From NCBI GenBank assembly GCA_018816765.1, contig JAHIUX010000021.1, positions 1-60,059 on the forward strand: DNA of 60,059 nt. Reading direction: 5' to 3'. The first letter of the stretch is position 1. Every line of letters begins with the position of its first letter. The DNA comes from Bacteroidota bacterium. GTDB lineage: Bacteria > Bacteroidota > Bacteroidia > Bacteroidales > F082. This document shows, piece after piece, positions 43,269-51,527 of this stretch. The notes under the pieces were generated by a model. That model had not been told where the DNA came from and did not search any database. It was given only the letters and a program-made list of their open reading frames with translations. A program made the translations under genes and the position numbers.

Positions 43269-44183
43269 ATGTCAGTTAAGGTCGAACAAATTACCAAACT
43301 CTACGGAAAGCAAAAGGCGCTCGACGAAGTTTCATTCGAAATCAGTCAGGGTGAAGTAGTTGGATTACTGGGGCCTAACGGAGCCGGTAAGTCGACACTG
43401 ATGAAAATCCTGACCTGTTTTATTCCTCCCAGCTCGGGTGTGGCCAGCATCAACGGATATGATGTTCAGGACAATCCGATCGCGGTGCAACGGCTTGTTG
43501 GTTATTTGCCCGAACACAATCCACTTTACCTCGATATGTATGTACGTGAATACCTGGCATTTGTTGCTGGTATTTATGGCCTTGGCAGCAAAGCGGCCAA
43601 ACGGATCGACGAAATGATTGATATTACCGGACTGGATGCGGAGAAGCACAAAAAAATAGGTGCCTTGTCGAAAGGCTACCGACAGCGTGTTGGCATCGCC
43701 CAATCGATGATTCACGATCCTGAAGTGCTCATCCTCGACGAACCCACATCCGGCCTTGACCCCAATCAACTTGTCGATATCAGGCATTTGATCAAGGAAA
43801 TTGGGCGGGAGAAAACAGTCATCCTTTCAACGCACATCATGCAGGAAGTGGAAGCCATATGCGACAGGGCAATCATCATTCATAAAGGCAGGATTGTTGC
43901 CGACGACCAAACGACGAATCTTACAAAAGGAACGAAAAGCACCAATGCCATCGTGGTCGAATTTGAGCAATTGGTCACAACCGAATTTATACATCAATTG
44001 CCCGGATTAAAGCATGCAAGCAAGCTAGAAAAGCGCAACTGGTTGCTTGAACCCTCCTCCGGAGGTGATTTCAGTCAGGTTTTGATGAAGTGGGCAATAG
44101 AAAACCAATTGAAAATCAAGTCAATGCGTCAGGTTGAGCGAAGTATGGAAGAAATTTTCCAGCAACTGACGAGAAATCAATAA
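43269..44183 (+). CDS. gldA: ABC transporter ATPase, GldA-type
   Basis: A 304-residue ATP-binding subunit. Walker A is GPNGAGKSTLMKIL, signature LSKGYRQRVGIAQSM, Walker B VLILDEPTSGLDP and the H-loop STHIMQEV. Overall similarity, notably the central GYLPEHNPLYLDMYVREYLAFVAGIYGL (quoted in part), matches GldA, which with GldF and GldG forms an ABC transporter linked to gliding in Flavobacterium. The permease genes gldF/G are not in the window. The C-terminal ~85 residues form the usual accessory beta domain of this subfamily. Confidence 0.85.
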   Translation: MSVKVEQITKLYGKQKALDEVSFEISQGEVVGLLGPNGAGKSTLMKILTCFIPPSSGVASINGYDVQDNPIAVQRLVGYLPEHNPLYLDMYVREYLAFVAGIYGLGSKAAKRIDEMIDITGLDAEKHKKIGALSKGYRQRVGIAQSMIHDPEVLILDEPTSGLDPNQLVDIRHLIKEIGREKTVILSTHIMQEVEAICDRAIIIHKGRIVADDQTTNLTKGTKSTNAIVVEFEQLVTTEFIHQLPGLKHASKLEKRNWLLEPSSGGDFSQVLMKWAIENQLKIKSMRQVERSMEEIFQQLTRNQ

Positions 44184-44198
44184 TTTTTTTGGTTTAAG

Positions 44199-44215
44199 TA
44201 ATTTTGTTACCTTTG
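44199..44215 (+). promoter_or_regulatory. Two overlapping -7 elements of metK
   Basis: TAATTTTG (44199-44206) and TACCTTTG (44208-44215) both fit TAnnTTTG. From the second, transcription would begin near 44220, so the message would start with a short hairpin (GGGT/ACCC at 44226-44238) and then the SAM-II-like element. Confidence 0.5.
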
Positions 44216-44239
44216 CTGCGCTTTTGGGTACACAACCCG

Positions 44240-44297
44240 GAGTTTTGTGGAAAAATTTGATTGATTGCAACCACGGTAAAAAATGCTAAAACAATGT
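44240..44297 (+). promoter_or_regulatory. SAM-II-like riboswitch in the metK leader
   Basis: The leader carries the parts of a SAM-II aptamer in order: a P1 stem of TGTGG (44246-44250) with CCACG (44271-44275); a loop with conserved ATTT (44255-44258) and ATTGCAA (44264-44270); an A-rich joiner; the strongly conserved GCTAAAA (44285-44291); and CAAT (44292-44295) able to pair with ATTG (44260-44263) as the pseudoknot. The known metX SAM-II RNA has the same ATTTAACC..ATTGCAA..GCTAAAAA arrangement, with CC/GG in the pseudoknot where this one has AT-rich pairs, a covariation. It sits in front of the gene for SAM synthesis, as expected for feedback repression. Confidence 0.72.
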
Positions 44298-44321
44298 TTT
44301 GCCCACCAATCAATCTTTTCC
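44249..44321 (+). promoter_or_regulatory. Alternative long stem in the metK leader, candidate expression platform
   Basis: 44259-44267 (GATTGATTG) is fully complementary to 44307-44315 (CAATCAATC), and 44249-44254 (GGAAAA) to 44316-44321 (TTTTCC), giving 15 bp with a 4-base bulge. This stem uses the aptamer's loop and cannot form together with the SAM-II fold. If SAM frees 44307-44314, that segment can instead pair (7 of 8) with 44347-44354, just before the ATG at 44356, hiding the start. Confidence 0.5.
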
Positions 44322-44355
44322 AACTTTTACTTGTTTAACATTAATAATTAATTGT

Positions 44356-45657
44356 ATGGGATATTTATTTACATCTGAATCGGTATCAGAGGGTCACCCG
44401 GATAAAGTCGCCGATCAGATTTCTGATGCCATTCTGGATGAAATGCTTCGCTATGATCCGGAGTCAAAAGTTGCTTGTGAAACACTCGTTACAACAGGTT
44501 TGGCTGTATTGGCCGGCGAGGTTAAAACCAACGGATATGTTGATGTTCAAACGATTACACGCCGTGTAATTGACAAAATCGGCTATAACAAAGCTGAGTA
44601 CCAGTTCGACAGCAAATCCTGTGGTGTGATCTCAGCCATACATGAACAATCACCCGATATCAACCAGGGCGTGGTAAGGCAAAAAGAAGAAGATCAGGGA
44701 GCCGGCGACCAGGGAATGATGTTTGGCTTTGCCTGCAACGAAATGGACAGCCTGATGCCGCTGACAAGTGAGCTTGCGCACATCCTGCTGCAGGAACTGG
44801 CAGCCATCCGCCGCGAAGGAAAGAAAATGACCTACCTGAGGCCAGATGCCAAATCACAGGTTACGATTGAATATGCCAACAACTGGAAGCCAATCCGGAT
44901 TGAAACCATCGTGGTGTCGACCCAGCACGATGATTTTGATACGGAGGAAAAGATGCTCGAAAAAATCCGTTTCGATGTTGAACACATCCTCATTCCACGG
45001 GTGAAAAAAGGCCTGCCAAAACGGATACAGAAACTGTTTACCAAAGAACTACGGCTTTTTGTTAACCCAACGGGTAAGTTTGTCATCGGAGGGCCTCATG
45101 GCGACACCGGCCTCACCGGACGTAAGATCATCGTGGATACCTATGGCGGACGTGGCGCCCATGGTGGTGGTGCGTTTTCGGGCAAAGATTCCTCAAAGGT
45201 TGACCGCTCGGCTGCATATGCAGCCCGTCATATTGCCAAAAATATGGTTGCTGCCGGTGTGGCCGACGAAGTGCTTGTTCAGGTAGCCTATGCCATTGGC
45301 GTTGCTGAACCGGTTGGATTTTATGTCAATACCCGCAACACAGCGCATGTGAAAAACAGCGAAGGGAAAAAGCTCACTGATGAACAGATTTCTGAAAAGA
45401 TCCATGGCATTTATGACCTTAGGCCTTATGCCATCGTGAAACGCCTGGGCTTAAAAAATCCCATCTTTGAAGAAACAGCGGCTTATGGCCATTTCGGGCG
45501 AGACCCCTTTACCCGCGATGTGGAAGTGTATTATACCGGTAAAGATACCTTTGATGTAGTGGAAAATGGGCAGACAAAGCACTTTAAAAATGTTGAGTTC
45601 TTTGCCTGGGAAAAGACCGATTATGTCGATATCATCCGCAAGGAATTTGGACTATAA
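44356..45657 (+). CDS. metK: S-adenosylmethionine synthetase
   Basis: A 433-residue MAT enzyme that makes SAM from methionine and ATP. The family landmarks are all present: [72 protein letters not shown] and HFGRDPF near the C-terminus. It is ~40 residues longer than the E. coli enzyme because of a central insertion typical of Bacteroidota. The start is the ATG at 44356; a frame open from 44299 would only add leader sequence that is part of the riboswitch region. A perfect 20-bp terminator hairpin follows. Confidence 0.97.
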   Translation: MGYLFTSESVSEGHPDKVADQISDAILDEMLRYDPESKVACETLVTTGLAVLAGEVKTNGYVDVQTITRRVIDKIGYNKAEYQFDSKSCGVISAIHEQSPDINQGVVRQKEEDQGAGDQGMMFGFACNEMDSLMPLTSELAHILLQELAAIRREGKKMTYLRPDAKSQVTIEYANNWKPIRIETIVVSTQHDDFDTEEKMLEKIRFDVEHILIPRVKKGLPKRIQKLFTKELRLFVNPTGKFVIGGPHGDTGLTGRKIIVDTYGGRGAHGGGAFSGKDSSKVDRSAAYAARHIAKNMVAAGVADEVLVQVAYAIGVAEPVGFYVNTRNTAHVKNSEGKKLTDEQISEKIHGIYDLRPYAIVKRLGLKNPIFEETAAYGHFGRDPFTRDVEVYYTGKDTFDVVENGQTKHFKNVEFFAWEKTDYVDIIRKEFGL

Positions 45658-45680
45658 TACCGGCCTTAAGCTTCGGCTAT

Positions 45681-45728
45681 AAAAAGAGAGAGGCTGATTG
45701 CAACGCAATCAGCCTCTCTCTTTTTGGC
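45681..45728. terminator. Strong terminator between metK and the T9SS protein gene
   Basis: Two 20-base arms (45681-45700 and 45706-45725), perfect complements around CAACG, with A and T tracts at both ends. It can stop metK on the plus strand and the converging gene on the minus strand. Confidence 0.95.
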
Positions 45729-45746
45729 TTTGTCTGACAGAAGTGA

Positions 45747-46484
45747 TTATTTCTGAACAACCAGTTTTTGTGTTTTGGCAGCCTGGTTATTGAGTACAAG
45801 GGTGTAAAAATAAACGCCATCTGTGAGTTCGTTCAGCGACAACTGAACTTTACCTGAACGGTCGGTGATGACTTGTTCGAGCACAACCTTGCCCAGCATA
45901 TTAAAGACCTTCACACTGGCTGTTTTCACGTCAACCGGAAAGTTATAATCGAATGAAACGCGCTGATTGGCAGGGTTTGGATAGGCATTGCTGAATGATG
46001 AACGCGACATCAGGTCTTCGACAGAAGCACCGAAAGCACTGAAATAGACCGTTAAGGTAATTTTTTCACTTTCGTTGGCTGAGTTATAAAACACATAGTC
46101 AATAACCGACGTTCCGTATACGCCTGATGGAGCATAATGTGCTGAAAAACTGTCGGGTGCAGTGCTTTCTCCTGCTCCAAGGATCGCATATTGCGATTCG
46201 CTTACTGAAGGTGCATAGCAAATGCCGTTCCAGCAAAGCTGATTCCAGGTACCGGCGGCAACTTGTTTTTCAACGCGCCTGACTTTCATCGAAACAAGGT
46301 CAGTCTTGTTGTTTTTTACAATGACATATGCGACAACCTCGGCATCGGCCGGATCTCCCATCAGGTACATGGCACCGTTGTCAGGAATTTCAACACCATT
46401 CCACGACATTGAAAATGGTGATTGCCCAAAGGTCATTATGCTTGTTAAGAGGAGCAAACTTATCGATAGTAGAACTTTTTTCAT
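45747..46484 (-). CDS. Secreted protein with T9SS type A sorting domain
   Basis: A 245-residue cargo protein of the type IX secretion system. A signal peptide (LLLLTSIMTFGQ) precedes a ~145-residue domain of unknown function, with VAYVIVKNNKTDLVSMKVRR suggesting an immunoglobulin-like beta fold and a Cys pair in WNQLCWNGICYAP. The C-terminal ~75 residues are the type A sorting domain: SNAYPNPANQRVSFDY, VKVFNMLGKVVLEQ and the end GVYFYTLVLNNQAAKTQKLV, then VQK. It would be exported and perhaps anchored to the cell surface. Confidence 0.88.
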   Translation of the reverse strand: MKKVLLSISLLLLTSIMTFGQSPFSMSWNGVEIPDNGAMYLMGDPADAEVVAYVIVKNNKTDLVSMKVRRVEKQVAAGTWNQLCWNGICYAPSVSESQYAILGAGESTAPDSFSAHYAPSGVYGTSVIDYVFYNSANESEKITLTVYFSAFGASVEDLMSRSSFSNAYPNPANQRVSFDYNFPVDVKTASVKVFNMLGKVVLEQVITDRSGKVQLSLNELTDGVYFYTLVLNNQAAKTQKLVVQK

Positions 46485-46620
46485 GGTTACTGGATTTATA
46501 GCGTATTAACTTTCAACTGCAAAATTCGTGCAAATAATGACAAAAAGCAAAAAAAAAAAAAACTAAATTGGCAATGAAATACCGATTTCTGAACAATAGA
46601 CAGAAATCCTCCCCGGATAG

Positions 46621-46716
46621 TTGAATAGCCTGGACACGCAGATACCAAAGGGCATTTATGTAGTGTCAGTTATGGTTGGAGAGCAGACCATCAACAAGAA
46701 ACTCATCGTGCAATAA
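46621..46716 (+). pseudogene. Remnant of a T9SS type A sorting domain
   Basis: Reading the plus strand in frame gives 31 residues ending in a stop at 46714: LNSLDTQIPKGIYVVSVMVG followed by EQTINKKLIVQ. This is the end of a T9SS type A sorting domain (GIY.V.V..G.....KKLIV). The frame has a stop (TAG, 46618) directly upstream and no start, so only the tail of a former secreted-protein gene is left. It is followed by an intact terminator hairpin. Confidence 0.72.
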
Positions 46717-46734
46717 ATGCGCATGCGTATATAC

Positions 46735-46772
46735 AAAAACAGGAATGATCACTGATCATTCCTGTTTTTTTT
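46735..46772. terminator. Terminator beside the T9SS remnant and the aldehyde oxidoreductase gene
   Basis: Perfect 17-bp arms (46735-46751 and 46753-46769) flanked by A and T runs. It lies 18 bp after the remnant's stop and just after the end of the minus-strand gene at 46786, and can serve both. Confidence 0.9.
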
Positions 46773-46785
46773 ATTTCTCTTCTGA

Positions 46786-48591
46786 CTAAATACCGACAAA
46801 AGCAAGATCGAGCTTTTCAAGCGTTGCCGTTTCAGGAATAGCAGTCTTCAGGTCCCAGCCTCTTTTGGTATAATAATCGTCCATCATGGTAACAAATTCA
46901 TCACGATCGAGCACAACACCTTGTTGTGGTCCAGAGGTATAGGCGTCTTTAAAAAACCGTTCAGGAAGCATATCATCCTCCCGGATAAATCCTTCGCGAC
47001 AGTTTAACATGCGCTCGAGGTTGAAAACACGTTCACCGATCAGGTTAAACTCCTCTTCACTCAATTCAATCCCATTAAGCACCTGGATAAAATGCCGGTA
47101 GTGCAGATCGCCTTTATACCATGAGGAAGCAAAGCTGCATGCACCAAGGGTGTCTCTCAGTGCCGACTGGTGCTGGCCATTGATTTCGCCACCAGTCATA
47201 TGGCAGGCGCCACGGTTTGCAGTGGTGTATGAAATGCCAAAGCTCTTGGCATAACCCTGCACATTCCATGCAGCCAGTTCATGGCCCTTAACATGAATTG
47301 CAAAATCAGCCGATCCCTGACCTATATCATCGGCTAGAAACTTCACTCCGCGGGCTGCTTTTGCGCCAACGCCTTCATAGCGGCCAATCTTATGCACCAT
47401 TTGCAGGGCGGCATCCACATCGCCCCACACCAGCGCTATGCCATCAAGGTAAGATGCATCGATGAGCTTTTTTTCGTAACATTCCATCAGGAAACCAATC
47501 ACATTGCCCAGGGTGATGATGTCGATACCGTAATCATCCGCTGCTTCGATCAGGGTGTGCAATCCGTTTAAGTTATCGATCAGCAAATTTGCGCCGAGCA
47601 TCGTACCTGTTTCATACTCAATTCCTTCGTGAACAACTCCTCCGTAAGCACCTTTGGCAAAACCACTTTTTTTACAGGCCAGCTGGCAAGAGAAACATGC
47701 GAAATCGCGTTTCCATACCTGTTTGCGAGCGGCATGTGCGTTGATGTTTTCAATCCCGGCAAAAGTGCCTTCACTGTAATTCTTTACTGCCTGACTTCCC
47801 CGGTCAGATGAAAACTGCAGGGCATTGGCAGTGCCGCCATAACGCCAGTTGGTCTTCGACTCACTATCGGCCCCAAAGGCCAGCCGCGATTTGTCAAGCA
47901 GCGACAGATAAGCCGCGTGATCGAAAACATCGGGCATCCCGCTCCCGCGAACAACAATGGCCTTGAGTTTTTTTGTTCCCATCACATACCCTGTGCCGCC
48001 ACGTCCGGCAGCCCTGGCAGCGGTGTTGATCACGCTGCCGAAGCGTACACCTTTTTCGGCTCCTGAGCCAATGTAGGCCGACTCAAACCTCCTGTCGCCG
48101 ACCTCATCAATGATGGCCTTATCGAAAGCATTGGTGCCCATTCCCCAGAATTTTGTGGCATCACGCAATTCAACCTGCTCATCTTCAACGAAGAGGTAAA
48201 CTGGCTGTTTCGACTGCCCAACGAACACAATGCCATCATAACCAGCATACTTGATTTCAGGGCCAATGAACCCACCCATATTGCTGTAACTTACAGTGGA
48301 AGCATTCGGGTATTTTTTATGCTTTGGAGCGGTAATGGGCGATTTTGTAACCATGCAGCTGCGCGACATCGATGGAAAAGGAAATCCGCAGAAAAAGCCG
48401 GGCATAAACATCAGTGGGTTTGATGGATCGTTGGCGTCAATGCCGGGATGCGGGAGGTAATCAAAAAGCAGCCTCATCCCCAAGCCCCTGCCTCCGAGGT
48501 ATTGGCGATAATATTTGTCGTCCGGCATTTTTTTTGTGATCACACCAGTGCTGAGGTTGACTTCGAGTATTTTTCCGTTTACGCCGTACAT
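46786..48591 (-). CDS. Aldehyde:ferredoxin oxidoreductase family protein
   Basis: A 601-residue member of the tungsten-pterin AOR family, which oxidises aldehydes to acids with ferredoxin as acceptor, or the reverse. The N-terminal domain has LGGRGLGMRLLFDYLP and MSRSCMVTKSPIT, with GRGGTGYVMGTKKLKAIVV before the cluster domain. The [4Fe-4S] ligands are Cys299-x2-Cys302-x3-Cys306 (CFSCQLAC) and Cys485 (LGACSF), as in Pyrococcus AOR. The bis-pterin sites are inferred from the family. Gene order is ferredoxin subunit then this gene, 2 bp apart, so they are co-translated. Substrate unknown. Confidence 0.93.
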   Translation of the reverse strand: MYGVNGKILEVNLSTGVITKKMPDDKYYRQYLGGRGLGMRLLFDYLPHPGIDANDPSNPLMFMPGFFCGFPFPSMSRSCMVTKSPITAPKHKKYPNASTVSYSNMGGFIGPEIKYAGYDGIVFVGQSKQPVYLFVEDEQVELRDATKFWGMGTNAFDKAIIDEVGDRRFESAYIGSGAEKGVRFGSVINTAARAAGRGGTGYVMGTKKLKAIVVRGSGMPDVFDHAAYLSLLDKSRLAFGADSESKTNWRYGGTANALQFSSDRGSQAVKNYSEGTFAGIENINAHAARKQVWKRDFACFSCQLACKKSGFAKGAYGGVVHEGIEYETGTMLGANLLIDNLNGLHTLIEAADDYGIDIITLGNVIGFLMECYEKKLIDASYLDGIALVWGDVDAALQMVHKIGRYEGVGAKAARGVKFLADDIGQGSADFAIHVKGHELAAWNVQGYAKSFGISYTTANRGACHMTGGEINGQHQSALRDTLGACSFASSWYKGDLHYRHFIQVLNGIELSEEEFNLIGERVFNLERMLNCREGFIREDDMLPERFFKDAYTSGPQQGVVLDRDEFVTMMDDYYTKRGWDLKTAIPETATLEKLDLAFVGI

Positions 48592-48593
48592 AA

Positions 48594-49256
48594 TTAGTTG
48601 GATTTCTGTTCGTAATACTTTTCATATAGTTTTTGTGCCAGCAGATCCGGGCTTAGGTTTCGCAACGGCATACTATCGGTAATTTCGAGGTATGAAAGTG
48701 CTTCGTAAGGGCAATGAAGGATGCATTGGGGATCACCTCCGCACAGGGTACACATGGATGTTGGACTGCCTTCCTCATCCGGAAAAATTACGCCGCCCCT
48801 TTGTTCCTTGCAGGCATTGGCGCACGACTGGCATCCAATGCACCTGTCCCTGTCGTTCCAAATCGTTTGTAATGTTTCATCACGGTAGAGTGCTTTCCTG
48901 CCGGTTTCAGGATGTGGTTTAACCGGACAAGCTTCCACACAGGGCGCATCGGCACAAAGGTAGCAGGTTACAGGCACATCGGCGGGCGGATTATAATGCC
49001 AGACCCGGATGTTTGACAGCTCAGGATTGCCTAACCCTTTAAGCTGAAGTCCGGCAATGTTGACCGGATGATTATTGGCCGAACAAATGGTTTCGCAAGT
49101 GCGGCAACCCGCACATTTATCAAAGTCGATAACAATCGCCTTGATGGACTTGTTGTTGTAGAGGCCTGTGCTTATGAAGCCCAGGTTGGCTGCAATAGCG
49201 GCGCCTCCCGTGCCTAACATCAGTCCGTGGAGAAATTGTTTTCTGTTAATGGCCAT
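48594..49256 (-). CDS. Four-cluster ferredoxin-like electron-transfer subunit
   Basis: A 220-residue iron-sulfur protein with cysteine runs for four [4Fe-4S] clusters (DKCAGCRTCETICSANNHPV, CYLCADAPCVEACPVKP, DRCIGCQSCANACKEQRGG, CTLCGGDPQCILHCP). The layout is that of DmsB/HybA-type subunits. The N-terminus (NRKQFL then a hydrophobic run) resembles a Tat signal but has Arg-Lys rather than Arg-Arg, so export is unsure. It pairs with the AOR downstream and would pass electrons to or from the tungsten site. The promoter lies at 49280-49287 inside a dyad. Confidence 0.9.
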   Translation of the reverse strand: MAINRKQFLHGLMLGTGGAAIAANLGFISTGLYNNKSIKAIVIDFDKCAGCRTCETICSANNHPVNIAGLQLKGLGNPELSNIRVWHYNPPADVPVTCYLCADAPCVEACPVKPHPETGRKALYRDETLQTIWNDRDRCIGCQSCANACKEQRGGVIFPDEEGSPTSMCTLCGGDPQCILHCPYEALSYLEITDSMPLRNLSPDLLAQKLYEKYYEQKSN

Positions 49257-49275
49257 GGTTTAGTGCATTGTCGTT

Positions 49276-49301
49276 GATCCAAAAGTACAAATTATTGGAT
49301 C
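49276..49301. promoter_or_regulatory. Dyad GATCCAA-N12-TTGGATC over the AOR operon promoter
   Basis: Perfect 7-bp inverted repeat (49276-49282 and 49295-49301) with a 12-base centre. The centre and right part of the left arm contain the minus-strand -7 box TACTTTTG (49280-49287). A protein bound here would block the promoter; no regulator gene is adjacent. Confidence 0.45.
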
Positions 49302-49385
49302 GGATATGAGGCATTTCATTAACAGGAATCATTCTAAATAGGGTATGGTTTCACCTGAAATACAACATGTAAAAAAGCGTAAACA

Positions 49386-49417
49386 AAAAGAACCAGCTGA
49401 TTCAGCTGGTTCTTTTC
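49386..49417. terminator. Terminator of sppA
   Basis: Perfect 15-bp arms (49386-49400 and 49402-49416) flanked by A and T runs, located between sppA (ending 49435, minus strand) and the ferredoxin promoter. Confidence 0.9.
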
Positions 49418-49434
49418 ATTGGCTTACACGGGTA

Positions 49435-51216
49435 TTAGTTTATTGTAAAGTGAAAGGGCAGTCGGGCCTGAACACCTTTCATCTGTTCCATCTGCTGCAG
49501 ATACTCAACATAGCTGTAATAGCTGCCAAGTTCTTTTTTCAGCACGCTAACCCTCGATTGTCCTGTCATTTCATCAATCAACTGTTGGAAAGGATCTTTC
49601 TGCTCGGGCAGTGTGGTGATTTTGTAATTATCGCCAAGACCGGCTTTTTCAGCTGCGTAGGCAATGGCATCTTCAAGACCGCCCAACTTATCAACAAGCC
49701 CGATACCAATGGCGTCGGCACCTGTCCAAACGCGTCCCTGGCCAATGCTGTCGACATACGACTGACGCAGGTTACGTGTGCGGGCAACAAGCGAGGTGAA
49801 GTCATCATAAATGGCAACAACTTCCTGTTGGATTTTCATATGCTGAAATTCGCTCATGGGTTCCATCACATCGATGAAATCGGCGTTCTTGTTGGTCATT
49901 GCCTTGTCGAAGGTGATACCCAGCTTATTGTTGAACAATCCTTTCATATTCGGAATTACGCCAAACACACCAATCGAACCTGTAATTGTGGTCGGATCAG
50001 CAAAAATGTAGTCTGCGTTGGTCGAAATCCAGTATCCTCCTGAAGCAGCCACATTGCCCATCGAAACGATAAAGGGCTTGGCTGTTTTGGCCAGCTCCAC
50101 TTCGCGGCGGATAATTTCAGAAGCCAGTGCACTTCCTCCCGGTGAATTCACCCGCATGACAATTGCTTTTACTTTTTCATCTTCACGTGCTTTCCTGATG
50201 GCCTTTGAAAGTCCTTCAGAACCAATGGAGGATTCTGATCCATCACCTCCGCCGATGCTGCCTATGGCATAGATGATAGCAATTTTATCCTTAACCCTGG
50301 ATTTGGTGTCTTTTTCGACCTTCACATTGGTGTATTTTGTGAGGCTAACAGATTCGATCTTGTCTTTTTCGCCCAAACCGGTTTTCTCGCGTAGCAAGGC
50401 CAGAATTTCATCCTTGTATTTAAGGCCATCAACAAACTTATATTCAAGGGCTTTGTTTGCATTGGACAACTCCAGTTCATCTGCGATGCGGTTTAATTCA
50501 TCGATGCTGATATTGCGGCTTTCGCTAATGCCTTCGATCAGTTTACCCCAGGTTGAGTTAAGAAGTTTTTCCATTTGTTCGCGGTTGGCTTCACTCATTT
50601 TGTCCAGCATAAGGGGCTCAACAGCACTCTTGAATTTGTTATTTGGACCCCTGATGATCTGGGGCTCAATTTCGAGTTTGTCGAGCATGTTTTTCAAAAA
50701 GACGATTTGCGCATTGAGTCCTTTAAACATCAACATTCCTTTTGGATTGAGGTAAATCTCGTTTGAAAGGCTGGCCAGATAATAAGAAGACTGGCTGTAA
50801 GCCTCTGAATAGCTGATGATAAACTTGCCGGAAGCCTTAAATGCGTTCAGTTTAGTTCTGATTTCCACAAGGTTTGCGCCTCCTGCCGAAATTTCAGACA
50901 GGTCGAGGTATATGCCATCAATATTCGGGTCGGTTGCCGCTTTCTCGATATTTTTCAGAATATCATCCATGCCCAATGGCTGGTTTGCTTTGAAGGCTGA
51001 AAAGTCAAATCCTTCCAGGGGATTGTTTGGCGCCCTGTCGAGAATGGGTTTGTCAAAATTAATGACAAGCACCGTGTGTGGTTTGATGCTGACATCTTCT
51101 TTTTCGGCCATGCTGACCAGGGAAGAAATCATGCCAATCACCAAAAACAGGATCAGCAACAAGGTGAGAAGTGTACCTGCAAAAGAGGCGAACATGAATT
51201 TAAAAAACTGTTTCAT
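49435..51216 (-). CDS. sppA: Signal peptide peptidase SppA (67 kDa type)
   Basis: A 593-residue membrane-bound serine protease IV that degrades leftover signal peptides. One N-terminal membrane helix (~5-30) anchors it. Two tandem S49 domains follow: the first contains the Lys general base region (RGPNNKFKSAVEPLML), the second the nucleophile Ser in VNSPGGSALASEIIRREVEL, and GNVAASGGYWISTNADYIFA. The double-domain length is that of the E. coli type. An internal KDKIAIIYAIGSIGGGDGS starts the second domain. No neighbours with a shared role. Confidence 0.94.
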   Translation of the reverse strand: MKQFFKFMFASFAGTLLTLLLILFLVIGMISSLVSMAEKEDVSIKPHTVLVINFDKPILDRAPNNPLEGFDFSAFKANQPLGMDDILKNIEKAATDPNIDGIYLDLSEISAGGANLVEIRTKLNAFKASGKFIISYSEAYSQSSYYLASLSNEIYLNPKGMLMFKGLNAQIVFLKNMLDKLEIEPQIIRGPNNKFKSAVEPLMLDKMSEANREQMEKLLNSTWGKLIEGISESRNISIDELNRIADELELSNANKALEYKFVDGLKYKDEILALLREKTGLGEKDKIESVSLTKYTNVKVEKDTKSRVKDKIAIIYAIGSIGGGDGSESSIGSEGLSKAIRKAREDEKVKAIVMRVNSPGGSALASEIIRREVELAKTAKPFIVSMGNVAASGGYWISTNADYIFADPTTITGSIGVFGVIPNMKGLFNNKLGITFDKAMTNKNADFIDVMEPMSEFQHMKIQQEVVAIYDDFTSLVARTRNLRQSYVDSIGQGRVWTGADAIGIGLVDKLGGLEDAIAYAAEKAGLGDNYKITTLPEQKDPFQQLIDEMTGQSRVSVLKKELGSYYSYVEYLQQMEQMKGVQARLPFHFTIN

Positions 51217-51527
51217 GGGGTTTGTTGTTAATGGTATAGTGATAAAATTGTATGTTATTCTTTAATCATAAATCATGCTAATTATTGTAACTAAAACAAT
51301 ATCATATTAATAGAAAATAAATTTGATTTACTTAACTTTAAAATTGTGGCCGGTTTTATCCACACAATGTCCAAAATCGTTCAGTATTTTCTGCATTGAT
51401 TTTCATTGTTTCACAATATTAACACAATTTTGTGTAAAAAAACCGCCAGAGGTAGGTAATTTCGGTTCAATACCAGTTGATCTTTGCTTTTTTACACACC
51501 AATACAAAAAAACAGGTGGGGTCATCA
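51217..51527. other. Intergenic region between sppA and the glucosaminidase gene
   Basis: About 310 bases of AT-rich DNA between divergent genes. I see a small palindrome (ACACAATTTTGTGT) near 51421-51434 and no convincing gene. No full TAnnTTTG box stands out; TAATTTCG near 51457 and GATCTTTG near 51480 are near matches that could serve the plus-strand gene. Confidence 0.35.
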
